Assembly: GCF_020524045.1 (NCBI RefSeq)
Contig: NZ_JAIVKL010000016.1
Location: 1-64,000 of the forward strand
Direction of reading: 5' to 3'
Length of the DNA: 64,000 nt
Source of the DNA: Metabacillus litoralis
Lineage (GTDB): Bacteria; Bacillota; Bacilli; Bacillales; Bacillaceae
Made by a program: the position numbers and the translations under genes. Under the pieces are notes generated by a model. It was not told the DNA's origin, did no database searches, and saw only the letters and a list, made by a program, of their open reading frames with translations. Shown in pieces: positions 19,715 to 28,029 of the stretch. Position 1 is the stretch's first letter. Each line of letters begins with the position of its first letter.

Positions 19715-20548
19715 TTATTTAACAGAACCTTGTGTAATACCGTTATAAATATGTTTTTGAAGTATAAGAAAAATAATTAGTGTTGGAATAATTACAATCA
19801 TTATTCCTGCACAAATTACTTCCCAAGACGAACCCATAGGTCCTTGAAATTTAAAAAGGGCTGTTGATACAACACTCAGATCTTTTTTAGGCATATATAA
19901 AAATGGAGTATAAAAATCATTGTAGATATTTACTCCTTTGACAATAACCACTGTAACTATTGCTGGTTTTAAAAGAGGCAAAATAATCTTCCTAAAAACA
20001 GTAAAATACGAGGCTCCATCTAACAATGCTGATTCATCTAGTGAAACAGATATATTATTTAAGAACTGCATAAAGATATAAACAGCAATTATATCAGTAC
20101 CCATATAAAGAATGATCGCTGCCCAACGAGTATTGAATAGACCGAGTTCATTTACAATTTGAAATGTTGCTACTTGCGTTGTTACACCTGGAATTAATAC
20201 TGCAAGTAAAAATGCACCAAGAAGAATCTTTTTACCTTTAAAATTGAACCTGTTTAACACGTACGCAATCATTGAACCAGTTAATGTTGCCCCTATTAAT
20301 GATAAAACAAGTATTATGGTTGTATTAAGAAAACCTACAATCATGTTTCCCTCTACAAAAGCTCTAGTGAAATTACTTAAATTCAACCAATTTTCAGGAG
20401 GAGTTAGTGGATTAGTTGAGTTATATTCATCGCTTGTCTTAAAAGAAGAAAACAAAATAACAGTTATAGGAAGCAACGCAACGAACACACCTAATAATAA
20501 AGTGAAATATTTTATAAATGTAAATATATTTGCTTTGATACCCCTCAT
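19715..20548 (-). CDS. ABC sugar transporter permease (MalG/UgpE type)
   Basis: An inner-membrane permease of 277 residues with six predicted transmembrane helices. The ATPase-docking EAA loop is visible as ESALLDGASYFTVFRKIILP near residue 170. It would pair with the adjacent permease to import oligosaccharides delivered by the lipoprotein at 21560-22879. Its ATG overlaps the upstream stop codon (TAATG), so the two permeases are translationally coupled. No ABC ATPase gene is present nearby; a shared MsmX-like ATPase encoded elsewhere is the usual partner for this class in Bacillus. The substrate, probably manno-oligosaccharides, is inferred from context. Confidence 0.9.
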   Translation of the reverse strand: MRGIKANIFTFIKYFTLLLGVFVALLPITVILFSSFKTSDEYNSTNPLTPPENWLNLSNFTRAFVEGNMIVGFLNTTIILVLSLIGATLTGSMIAYVLNRFNFKGKKILLGAFLLAVLIPGVTTQVATFQIVNELGLFNTRWAAIILYMGTDIIAVYIFMQFLNNISVSLDESALLDGASYFTVFRKIILPLLKPAIVTVVIVKGVNIYNDFYTPFLYMPKKDLSVVSTALFKFQGPMGSSWEVICAGIMIVIIPTLIIFLILQKHIYNGITQGSVK

Positions 20549-21435
20549 TACTCTGTCTCCTTTTTAAATGTAAGTCTTTGAATAATTGTAACAACAACGA
20601 CTATTCCCAATAATACAATTCCCATTGCAGATGCTAAACCAAATTTATTGAATTTAAATGCTAAGTCTACTGTTTGAATAACAAATGTTTCACTTCCATT
20701 TGCCCCTCCGGTCATAATATAAGGAATTTCAAACACACTGATTGCACCACTAATAGCCAAAATTAAATTAAGTTGTATAATCATCATAATACTAGGTAAG
20801 ATTATATACCTAAATTGGTGCCATTTATTTGCTCCATCAATTTCTGCAGCTTCATACACTTCTTTTGGAATTGATGAAATCGCACCTAAAAAGATAATAA
20901 AGTTAAATCCCATGTATCTCCAAACAGAAGTACCTGCTAACGAGATATTAATTATTTCTGGATTCCTTAACCATTGTTGAATTAATCCTTCAAGACCAAT
21001 AATTGTAAGAAATGTATCTAATGTACCTTCAGGTCTAAAAAAGAATAAAAACATAAAACCAATAGCAACACCATTTAACAAGTATGGGAAAAATAATATG
21101 CCCTTAAAGAAGTTTTTAAACCTGACATTAAAGCTTAAGATTGTTGCGAAGTATAAAGCAATTCCCATTTGGACAAACGTCGCAATAAAATAGTATATAC
21201 TTACTTTAAATACTTGAAAATACTCTGAATCAGTAAATATATCCACGTAATTGTCAAGACCAACAAATTCTTTAGTAGGACTGAACCCGTTCCACTCAGT
21301 AAAGCTATAAAAAAACATATTTATTACTGGTAGATAAGAGAAGGTTAATAATAATAGTACCGGTATTAAGGAAAATGAAAATATAACTAATTTCCTTTGT
21401 GAGTTATAATTCATTCTGGATTGTTTTAGTTTCAA
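20548..21435 (-). CDS. ABC sugar transporter permease (MalF/UgpA type)
   Basis: A 295-residue membrane permease. The first helix follows a short basic N-terminus, and the EAA motif reads EAAEIDGANKWHQFRYIILP near residue 205. It forms a heterodimer with the overlapping MalG-type permease. The start is a TTG at 21435 with AAAGGGAGAGAG just upstream; an internal ATG at 21414 has no such signal. A hairpin between this gene and the binding-protein gene probably lowers permease expression relative to the binding protein. Confidence 0.9.
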   Translation of the reverse strand: MKLKQSRMNYNSQRKLVIFSFSLIPVLLLLTFSYLPVINMFFYSFTEWNGFSPTKEFVGLDNYVDIFTDSEYFQVFKVSIYYFIATFVQMGIALYFATILSFNVRFKNFFKGILFFPYLLNGVAIGFMFLFFFRPEGTLDTFLTIIGLEGLIQQWLRNPEIINISLAGTSVWRYMGFNFIIFLGAISSIPKEVYEAAEIDGANKWHQFRYIILPSIMMIIQLNLILAISGAISVFEIPYIMTGGANGSETFVIQTVDLAFKFNKFGLASAMGIVLLGIVVVVTIIQRLTFKKETE

Positions 21436-21507
21436 TATACTCTCTCCCTTTTATAAATTTCACAAGGGTACAGTGCCTTTAAATAAAATAAAGTCAGTTC
21501 TTTATTT

Positions 21508-21541
21508 AAAAAGAGGAAGCCATTGAGTCTTCCTCTTTTTT
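21508..21541 (-). terminator. Intercistronic hairpin between binding protein and permeases
   Basis: Stem AAAAAGAGGAAG / CTTCCTCTTTTT, about 12 bases, with a T-run on the minus strand's 3' side. It lies between the solute-binding-protein stop and the permease start. Partial termination here would give excess binding protein, as in many sugar ABC operons. Confidence 0.8.
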
Positions 21542-21559
21542 TAAGAATCAACTTATCTT

Positions 21560-22879
21560 TTATTCAACACCTAATTCTTCTCTTGCTTCTTTCCATTTTT
21601 GATTTAATTCATCTGTAATATCCTTATATGTTTCGTCTCTATTGCCAATACCAGCCTCGATAATTCTTTGTTTAAACGCATCTATACCAAAACCTACTTC
21701 ACTTTCCTGGTCAAGCTTACCAAATAAATCTTCTTCTCCTTCTTTTGCAGGTAGATTTTCGATAAATTGAACATTTTCATTTTCAAAATCTGCTAAAGAT
21801 TCAGGTAATTCAGCACCTTTAACAGGGGAAATTGCTCCAGCTTCTACTGCAAATCCAGATTCATCAATAAACCAGTCTAACCAAGCTCTAGCAGCTTCTT
21901 TATTTTCAGAATATTTATTAATTCCCATCTTGTAGTCTCCAGCCATTGCAGCGTACCTTGAGCCATCTTCATGTGTAAATGGGAAAGGCATGTAAGCAAT
22001 ATCTTCTGGGTTATCAGACAAAGCTTGCACTTGTGAAACAGCCCAAACCCCTAAGAACATGGCTCCGATTTCACCATCTGCTAGCATTTGCTTTGATTGT
22101 TCCCAATCAGTTGTAAATGGATCTTCCTCAATTAAATCTTGATTTGCTAAATCATACATTAATTTATATAACGTGTGATGTGGTCTACCTTCAGCTAATG
22201 GGTCATCAATGTGAGGCATCTTTTGAGAAACATAGTCTCCTTCACCAGCAATTGCTAATCTTTGATTCTCCCAATCACTTAAAGGCCAACCTGCAGAAAA
22301 GTTAGTATAATAAGGAATTGCATCAGTATTCTCTTTAATTTTCTTCATTGCATCTAAAAATTCTTGTGGAGTAGATGGTAATTCTTTCACTCCTGCATCT
22401 TCAAATACTTTCTTATTATAAACTGCTCCGTAAGTATTAACTTGGACTGGAATACCATAGGTTGTGCCTTCATATGAATACTCATCAGCAAATAGATATT
22501 TTTCTAGTAATTCTTCTTCTTTTCCTAGTGGTTCAAAAAACTGTGGTAACTCATTTCTTGGCATATAGGGTATTAATAATACATCACCATAATCTTGACT
22601 ATTCAATCTTACTTTTGTTTGTCCTTCATAGTCTGTTAATGCCTCAAAATTCACTTCTACATCTGGATAAGTTTTATTAAATTCTTCTGCATACTCTGGT
22701 AGTTTTGTATCAACAAGGTCAGTTCTGTTGGTCAATACTGTAATCTCTCCACCAATTGTGTTCTCAGACTTTCCATTTCCTTCAGAACTTGGTTCAGAAG
22801 TATTATTACTAGAACATCCTGCAAAAAGTGAAACGGCTAATAATAATGTAAAAGGCTTATAATACTTTTTTTTATTCAA
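21560..22879 (-). CDS. ABC transporter sugar-binding lipoprotein
   Basis: A 439-residue extracellular solute-binding protein of family 1 (MalE-like). The lipoprotein signal peptide ends in the lipobox LFAGC, followed by a serine/asparagine-rich linker. The mature part contains typical segments such as TPQEFLDAMKKIKE, YGIPVQVNTYGAVYNKKVFE (residues about 130-150) and AAMAGDYKMGINKYS. It captures oligosaccharides outside the membrane for the two permeases. The start is TTG after GGGGAG. It is the first gene of the transporter operon and has a well-formed promoter immediately upstream. Manno-oligosaccharide specificity is inferred from the locus. Confidence 0.9.
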   Translation of the reverse strand: MNKKKYYKPFTLLLAVSLFAGCSSNNTSEPSSEGNGKSENTIGGEITVLTNRTDLVDTKLPEYAEEFNKTYPDVEVNFEALTDYEGQTKVRLNSQDYGDVLLIPYMPRNELPQFFEPLGKEEELLEKYLFADEYSYEGTTYGIPVQVNTYGAVYNKKVFEDAGVKELPSTPQEFLDAMKKIKENTDAIPYYTNFSAGWPLSDWENQRLAIAGEGDYVSQKMPHIDDPLAEGRPHHTLYKLMYDLANQDLIEEDPFTTDWEQSKQMLADGEIGAMFLGVWAVSQVQALSDNPEDIAYMPFPFTHEDGSRYAAMAGDYKMGINKYSENKEAARAWLDWFIDESGFAVEAGAISPVKGAELPESLADFENENVQFIENLPAKEGEEDLFGKLDQESEVGFGIDAFKQRIIEAGIGNRDETYKDITDELNQKWKEAREELGVE

Positions 22880-22922
22880 CTTTTCTCCCCCTAGTTATTT
22901 ATTTTTTCTTTCTTACAATTAA

Positions 22923-22951
22923 AGTTTACTTTGATAGCGTTTTCCTGTCAA
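22923..22951 (-). promoter_or_regulatory. Promoter of the ABC operon with operator in the spacer
   Basis: On the minus strand, TTGACA (22946-22951), a 17-base spacer and TAAACT (22923-22928) form a good sigma-A promoter. The spacer holds GGAAAACGCTATCAA (22931-22945), which resembles the CG-centred sites at the two mannanase promoters. A repressor bound there would directly block the promoter. Confidence 0.65.
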
Positions 22952-23067
22952 TATATTTTATGATAAAAAATAAATAAAAATATAAGATAACTAACAAAAT
23001 AAAACATTGTTAATCTAAAAATAATAAAATCTAGTGAAATAAATAAGATTTTTACTTTTTGATTAAG

Positions 23068-23232
23068 GCTCTTCTCTGAAAGATTTTTGCTAATTGACCT
23101 AATTATTCAGTAGAAACATTGTGTTATAGCAAAATAGGTACGATCCTATGGAGAAAAGATGCCACTATGCTTTGTATAGTGCTGTTTACTTGGAGTTGTT
23201 AAAGCAACAAAGTTTACAAAAACAGCCTTGAT
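23068..23232 (+). repeat. Dispersed repeat B, copy 1 (MITE-like)
   Basis: About 165 bases that recur at 24452-24615 and, inverted, at 32308-32473. Shared blocks are GGCTCTTNTCTGAA at one end, GAAAAGATGCC in the middle followed by an AGTGCTG block, and AAACAGCC at the other end. The ends AAGGCT and AGCCTT form a short terminal inverted repeat. It has no coding capacity. It lies between the ABC operon promoter and the LacI-type regulator gene. Confidence 0.75.
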
Positions 23233-23239
23233 TAAATAA

Positions 23240-23271
23240 AAAAGGCCATTATCTCAATGATAATAGCCTTT
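23240..23271 (-). terminator. Terminator of the LacI-type regulator gene
   Basis: Stem AAAGGCCATTATC / GATAATAGCCTTT, one mismatch, around a TCAAT loop, located 8 bases after the regulator's stop codon. Confidence 0.75.
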
Positions 23272-23278
23272 CAATATT

Positions 23279-24340
23279 TTACTCTGTTTCTTTTTTATAA
23301 GATAAAACAGATTCCCTTAGTAATAGTTCACTTGAGACAATGATTTTTTCTTTAGGTGCATTTTTTATGTCAATTCTATTAAGTAGAGCTCTAACTGCTC
23401 TTTTACCTAGCTCTTCTTTAGGTACATCAATAGTTGTTAAAGTTGGTTTTAACAAATAAGAATCCTCAATATTATCAAATCCTGTAACAGATATATCATC
23501 CGGAACCCTAATATCTAACTCCTCTAGAACTTTATAAACGTGCAAAGCAATAGAATCGTTAGCACAGAATAAAGCTGTTGGTAATTTATTACCCTCTGCT
23601 TTAAGTTTTAGTAGCCAAGCTTTAATATCAATAAACATTTCAGCGCTGTCATCTTTAATCAATTCATAAAATTCATTACTTATTGGTGTATCATTTTCTT
23701 CTAATGCAGTCCTAAAACCCAGCCATCTATCAAAGAAACTCCTAGAATAATTTATATTACCAACAAATTGAATATGACTATGACCTAATCCTATAAGATA
23801 ATTTGCAAGCAAGTAACTGCTATCAAAGTTATTTGAAAAGACCGTATCTGTTGGGTATAGCTTATCTTCATGATCTATTAACACAACAGGCACTCCATTA
23901 TTTTGTACTTCTAGTATGATCTGTGTTGCAACCTCTCCTACACCTATTAATCCCATGAAACCTTCAGGATTAAGAGAACGAGGCAAACTTTTAAAATTGT
24001 TTTCAGTTAAGATTATCATGCCCAGGTTCAAATTCTCGAGTGTATCTGAAATACCTTTTATTATCGGCCCCCAGTATATGGATTCCTTTAACTGACTTCG
24101 TATATTCGGCATTACTATTAATACACTATTATTATCTATACTATCTTCAACATTTTCTTTTTTTATATCTGAATTGTTAATACCTTTTTGTGTGAAATAA
24201 CCTAATTGTGATGCAACTTGAAATACTTTATCTCTTGTTTCATCTTTTACTCCAGTTTTACCAGATAGAGCCCTAGATACTACAAAATTAGAAATTCCAA
24301 GGTAATCTGCAATCTGTTGAATAGTTACCTTCTTTGCCAC
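23279..24340 (-). CDS. LacI/GalR-family transcriptional regulator
   Basis: A 353-residue sugar-responsive DNA-binding protein. The N-terminal helix-turn-helix VTIQQIADYLGISNFVVSRA is followed by the LSGKTGVKDETRDKV hinge-proximal helix and a periplasmic-binding-protein-like effector domain (VLIDHEDKLYPTDTVFSNN, then ALFCANDSIALHVYKVL and ISVTGFDNIEDSYLLKP). It probably represses the mannan genes and releases DNA on binding a manno-oligosaccharide; candidate operators occur before the ABC operon, both secreted mannanases and the esterase. The start is GTG after GGGGAT. It is transcribed in the same direction as the locus but with its own terminator. Confidence 0.92.
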   Translation of the reverse strand: MAKKVTIQQIADYLGISNFVVSRALSGKTGVKDETRDKVFQVASQLGYFTQKGINNSDIKKENVEDSIDNNSVLIVMPNIRSQLKESIYWGPIIKGISDTLENLNLGMIILTENNFKSLPRSLNPEGFMGLIGVGEVATQIILEVQNNGVPVVLIDHEDKLYPTDTVFSNNFDSSYLLANYLIGLGHSHIQFVGNINYSRSFFDRWLGFRTALEENDTPISNEFYELIKDDSAEMFIDIKAWLLKLKAEGNKLPTALFCANDSIALHVYKVLEELDIRVPDDISVTGFDNIEDSYLLKPTLTTIDVPKEELGKRAVRALLNRIDIKNAPKEKIIVSSELLLRESVLSYKKETE

Positions 24341-24938
24341 AGATAATCCCCTTTACATTTTTTATTTTATTATATCATAAAAAAATAAAAAAAATAAAAA
24401 ACATTGAATTTAGAACAATAGTCTTTTATTTTCAGATCAAGTCGATTGTATATAAGGCTCTTTTCTGAACGATTGTTGCTATGCAACCCAGATTTTGAGT
24501 AAAAACAGTGTTTTTTCACTATAAGGATACAGTTTTATGAAGAAAAGATGCCACTAGACTTAATACAGTGCTGATTGTTTTGCTTATTTAAAGGAAAAAA
24601 AGTTTCGAAAACATCCTAATTTAAAAAGCATATGAGCCTTAATGTTATTTTCATTGGTTCATTTTCTCATTAGTATAGATTAATCATTGATCATTTCTAA
24701 GCTCTTATAAAATACCGATGATAGTTAAATATGGGGAAATTATAAAAAATTGGTGTTATATGAGTCGATTATCAGAACAAAAAGCATCAATTAGTGATTT
24801 TCCGTCAAGTGGCATTATTTCTACTTCTACTGAACCTCATTATTCTTCAACATTCGTGCTTCGATGCTGAAGATTTCTTTCTGTTGCGTAGTATTCTTGA
24901 ATTGAGAATTAAAGTGTACCTTGTGAATTTACAAAGTA
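24341..24938. other. Intergenic region with repeat copy, no gene
   Basis: It contains the AT-rich upstream region of the LacI-type gene, repeat B copy 2, and about 300 bases with no supported reading frame. Near 24845 the words CTTCAACATTCGTGCTT resemble the distal end of repeat A, suggesting an old fragment. Confidence 0.5.
24452..24615 (+). repeat. Dispersed repeat B, copy 2
   Basis: Same orientation as copy 1, and closest to copy 3 in its left end (GGCTCTTTTCTGAACGATTG). The right end has diverged (AAACATCC instead of AAACAGCC). Confidence 0.75.
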
Positions 24939-24967
24939 TTTACATTTTATTAATAAATAGGTAATAT
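24939..24967 (+). promoter_or_regulatory. Sigma-A-like promoter for the Spo0E-like gene
   Basis: TTTACA, a 17-base spacer, then TAATAT, located 38 bases upstream of the TTG start codon. It is the only well-spaced pair before this short gene. Confidence 0.6.
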
Positions 24968-25004
24968 AGTACCAATAACTTACCATTTCAAAGGAGAAAA
25001 TAAA

Positions 25005-25187
25005 TTGAACACTGTTACTTTATTACCTATAAACAAGGAGAATGTACTACTTGTAAGAATTAATCAACAACGCATTGATTTAATTGAAAAAGGTAAACTT
25101 CTTGGATTACATCATCCTACAACAGTTTTTATCAGTCAAGATTTAGATGAACTTATCATGGAATATCAAAAATTAAAATTATCATAA
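25005..25187 (+). CDS. Spo0E-like aspartyl-phosphate phosphatase
   Basis: A 60-residue protein matching the Spo0E family in size and signature. Two helices are predicted, with RINQQRIDLIEKGKLLGLHH then a VFISQDLDELIMEYQKL helix. The SQDLDELI motif is the family hallmark; these proteins dephosphorylate Spo0A-P and so delay sporulation. The N-terminus (about 15 residues) is longer than the minimal family. TTG start after AAAGGAG at 8-base spacing, with a good promoter upstream. It stands alone between the mannan locus and a DUF3231 gene. Its target (Spo0A or another response regulator) cannot be told from sequence. Confidence 0.77.
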   Translation: MNTVTLLPINKENVLLVRINQQRIDLIEKGKLLGLHHPTTVFISQDLDELIMEYQKLKLS

Positions 25188-25232
25188 ATCTAGTGATCTA
25201 TATTAGATGTGTGCAGCATAACTAATATAAAG

Positions 25233-25500
25233 TTAATTGTTGATTTCTTTCATATCCTTACTTAATAAATAATCAAGACTAACTGGTTCACCGTTCTCAC
25301 ATTCTTCTATACAACAATACCACCAACCAATTTGTCTACTGACTTCTTTAATTGAAAATTTTCTTGATTGACGCAGCTATTTTAATTTATTTCCGAATAC
25401 TTTTACATCTGCATAGTAAATTGTTTCAGCTCCAGAAAGTAACAAAGATTCGGTAATGTTCACTCCAAACTGACGCAATCTTTTAGCAAATTGTGAACTC
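25233..25500 (-). pseudogene. Decayed small gene, possibly helix-turn-helix (XRE-like)
   Basis: The minus strand can be read as VFGNKLK, a TAG stop, then LRQSRKFSIKEVSRQIG and ECENGEPVSLDYLLSK to a TAA at 25233. FGNKLK-x-LRQSR..SIKEVSRQIG resembles the start of an XRE-type helix-turn-helix. The TAG at 25377-25379 interrupts it, and no start codon with a ribosome binding site precedes it. Homology is weak and judged by eye only. The region otherwise contains nothing recognisable. Confidence 0.35.
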
Positions 25501-25597
25501 CCTTTTACTGCCTATAACTTATTATATTTTACTATTTTATAAAGCCTCACCTATAAATCGCCCATTAATTGGGTAACATTTACTAGAGGTGATAATT

Positions 25598-26593
25598 ATG
25601 GATTTAAAACTCACATCTGCTGAAATAGGTACCCTGTGGGGTGAATATGTTAATGGAACTGCAGTTGATATTATAAACAAACATATGTTTTCGGTAATTG
25701 AAGATACACAAATAAAATTACTTTTTGAAGATGCAATTAATACATTTGCAAAACAGAAGAAAAAAATTACTTCTTTTATTGAAAATGAAGGTTTTCCGAT
25801 TCCAATTGGATTTAATGAGTCAGATCTTAATAAAGGAACTAAAAGACTATTCTCAGACATATTTTGTTTACATTACTTACATATCGTTTCTCTACACGGA
25901 CTTTTAGGGCATTCTACATCTCTTAGTTCTTCAGTTAGAAAAGATTTACGAGAATTTTATGATTCTTGTAATAATGAAGCAAAAAGAATGTATCACCAAA
26001 CAACTGATTTATTACTTGAAAAAGGTCATTTCCAAAGAGACCCTACCTTTTATCCTGAATCAAGTCCTGAATTTGTATTAGGACAAAAATTCACAGATGG
26101 ATTTTTTGGAAGCAAACGTCCTTTAGCTGCAACAGAAATAATTGCACTTTCTCTTAACTTAAAAAAGAAAATATTGGAAAAGTCACTTTCAATAGGATTT
26201 AGTCAAGTAACACAAGATACTGAAGTTAGGAAATTTTTAAGAAATACCGAAAAAATATCTAATAACCAGATCCAATCTCTAGGGAAAATTCTAAATGGAG
26301 ACAATTTACCTGTACCCATGTCATGGGAATCTGAAGTTACTACTTCCCAAGATCCTCCCTTCTCAGATAAATTAATGTTGTATCACATAGGTTTTTTATT
26401 ACAGGCTGCCCAAAATTATCATGGAGCAGGGTTAGCTTCTGCTATGAGATCAGATCTTGTATTAAATTACGAAAAAATAATTTTAAAGAACCTGATGGTT
26501 ACAAAAGATTGGTTTGATCTAATGACAAAAAATAAATGGTTAGAACAACCACCACTTGCTCCAAATAGAAAAGAGATTGCACAAGATAAATAA
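25598..26593 (+). CDS. DUF3231 family protein (paralogue 1)
   Basis: A 331-residue protein of unknown function with two homologous all-helical halves. The N-terminal half begins LKLTSAEIGTLWGEYVNGTA; the second contains GFSQVTQDTEVRKFLRN and ends KNKWLEQPPLAPNR. The recurring PIPIGF, PPFSDKLMLYH and WLEQPP segments mark DUF3231, which is common in sporulating Bacilli and probably adopts ferritin-like bundles, related in pattern to spore-coat CotF-type proteins (inference). No membrane segment or signal. ATG at 25598 is chosen because AGAGGT lies 7 bases upstream; a GTG at 25589 overlaps that site. One of three paralogues within 9 kb. Confidence 0.8.
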   Translation: MDLKLTSAEIGTLWGEYVNGTAVDIINKHMFSVIEDTQIKLLFEDAINTFAKQKKKITSFIENEGFPIPIGFNESDLNKGTKRLFSDIFCLHYLHIVSLHGLLGHSTSLSSSVRKDLREFYDSCNNEAKRMYHQTTDLLLEKGHFQRDPTFYPESSPEFVLGQKFTDGFFGSKRPLAATEIIALSLNLKKKILEKSLSIGFSQVTQDTEVRKFLRNTEKISNNQIQSLGKILNGDNLPVPMSWESEVTTSQDPPFSDKLMLYHIGFLLQAAQNYHGAGLASAMRSDLVLNYEKIILKNLMVTKDWFDLMTKNKWLEQPPLAPNRKEIAQDK

Positions 26594-26603
26594 GTTTATA
26601 CAT

Positions 26604-26626
26604 AACCTCTTGTTAAAAGAGGTTTT
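26604..26626 (+). terminator. Terminator of DUF3231 paralogue 1
   Basis: Compact hairpin AACCTCTT / AAGAGGTT with a T-run, 10 bases after the stop codon. Confidence 0.75.
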
Positions 26627-26649
26627 ACTTATTACTTATGTTGCAATTT

Positions 26650-26897
26650 ACGTCTACTACGCAATAAATGGATTTGGCTAGATGCTAGTTGCCGAAGAAA
26701 GATATGATTAGGTTTTTGTTCAAAAAAATCTGTTATTAACAATTTTCGTTAGTTCCCAATGTAATTGAAAAACGTCTAAATACCTAACGTTCGTGAGATT
26801 TAGACGTTTTATTGAGAATGATTTAGTTGTGTTAATAAATATTTTAAACGAAGTTACTCATTTGGAATAACATGGTGTTCCCTCCCTCTTTTACAAC
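26650..26897 (+). repeat. Dispersed repeat A, copy 1
   Basis: Shared landmarks in order: CTACGCAATAAATGG, GCCGAAGAAAGATATGATTAG, a hairpin AAAACGTCTAAAT / ATTTAGACGTTTT (about 26768-26808), AGTTGTGTTAATA, and a CTCCCTCTTT block. The same order recurs at 29632 and 33218, and partly at 34790 and 38060. Non-coding. The remaining bases to 27089 hold no gene. Confidence 0.75.
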
Positions 26898-27089
26898 ATG
26901 TTTACTAATATTTCAAAAAATATTATGTTACAATGTGTTGTAGTTTTGAAATAAATCTTGATTAAAATATAGCTACAAATGCTGATTGAGCTTTGAAAAG
27001 TTTTGGTTATGAAGTGAATAGAAAAGATTTCTTTGATATGTGAATAAATAAATCCTTTAACTAATCAAACATCATGAATTACCCCATTT

Positions 27090-27125
27090 AAAAGCCCCTC
27101 CATTTTATTTATGGAGGGGCTTTTT
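27090..27125 (-). terminator. Very strong terminator of the SLH gene
   Basis: Stem AAAAGCCCCTCCAT / ATGGAGGGGCTTTT with a 7-base loop and T5 tail, 35 bases after the SLH gene's stop codon. Confidence 0.9.
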
Positions 27126-27160
27126 CGAATTTCTTGAATTAAGTATACTTTGAAGAATAC

Positions 27161-27772
27161 TTACTGACTCTTTTTGACAAAATACTTATTGGCAACTAAA
27201 GCAACTTGTTCTCTTTGAACCAGTTGAGGATTAAAACTGTTAGACGACTCACCAATCAAGAATCCTAGGTCATCAGCATAAGCCTCTGAGTCTCTTTTCC
27301 ACTCTAAAATTCTATCTTGATCAGCAGATGTTAACTTGTCTCCATAACTAGTCGCGTCAGCTCCTAATGCTTGTACTAAAATAGTTGCCATGTCTTTACG
27401 AGTTAGATTTGCGTCAATTCCAAAATTACCTTCCCCAGTTCCACTTATCAAGCCAGCTTTTACAGCAGCCTCTACATACGAATAAGAATAGTGGTCAACT
27501 GGTACATCTGAAAACGTAGCAGTAACTGACGAATTTGAAGAGTCTAATTCAAGTGATTTTGCTAGGATACTAGCAAAGTCTTGTCTCGTTATGTTACTTG
27601 TTGGATTAAAATCTCCATTTGCATCCCCTGTAATAATGCCCTTTTCAACTAATTCCAATATTGCATCTTTAGCATAAGATCCTTCAATATCTGTAGATGC
27701 GGAAACAGAGTTAAAAGAAAACAGCAAGATAAATCCAGTTAAAAACAATGACTTCATGAAATAACTTTTCAT
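27161..27772 (-). CDS. Small secreted SLH-domain protein
   Basis: A 203-residue exported protein made almost only of S-layer homology repeats. The signal peptide is about residues 1-25 (ends VSAS). Three SLH repeats follow: AILELVEKGIITGDANGDF with ITRQDFASILAKSL, then YVEAAVKAGLISGTGEGNF with LTRKDMATILVQALG, then a more diverged one ending QREQVALVANKYF. SLH triplets bind pyruvylated secondary cell-wall polymer, so it is probably wall-associated. With no attached enzyme domain its job is unclear; it may be a minimal surface or spore-cortex-associated protein. Confidence 0.85.
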   Translation of the reverse strand: MKSYFMKSLFLTGFILLFSFNSVSASTDIEGSYAKDAILELVEKGIITGDANGDFNPTSNITRQDFASILAKSLELDSSNSSVTATFSDVPVDHYSYSYVEAAVKAGLISGTGEGNFGIDANLTRKDMATILVQALGADATSYGDKLTSADQDRILEWKRDSEAYADDLGFLIGESSNSFNPQLVQREQVALVANKYFVKKSQ

Positions 27773-27845
27773 ATAATCCCCCTACTATTTTACTATTTTT
27801 ATAATAAGAAAATTGTATCACTACATTTTTCTTTTGTATACATAT

Positions 27846-28010
27846 TTTGGCATTACCTATAAGATATTTATAGGTCAACAAGTAGTAGAAGCTACTAATT
27901 ATCATCCATTTTGGGTTGTAGAAAAAGGCTGGATACTTGCCGAAGATTTACAAGCAGTTGATAAGCTTCAACAGGCAGACGGAAACTTAATAGAAATTAC
28001 TATTAGATAA
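27846..28010 (+). pseudogene. Remnant of an intein-like HINT domain (polymorphic toxin type)
   Basis: A short frame contains YKIFIGQQVVEATNYHPFWV then VEKGWILAEDLQAVDKLQQ and ADGNLIEI. The T-x-x-HPFWV..GWxxAxDLxxxDxLxxxDG pattern is the C-terminal part of HINT/pretoxin domains that precede toxin tips in WapA- or YeeF-like polymorphic toxins. No N-terminal delivery domain, toxin tip or immunity gene is intact here. It abuts the acetyltransferase gene, whose ribosome binding site begins directly after its stop, so it is probably an old deletion scar. An ATG at 27813 opens the frame but its ribosome binding site is poor. Confidence 0.6.
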
Positions 28011-28029
28011 AAAGGGAGAGGAAACCAAT

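Noticed and set aside
25537-25860. 107-codon minus-strand frame opposite DUF3231 paralogue 1
   Set aside because: It lies antisense to a well-supported gene with a good ribosome binding site and has no family features.
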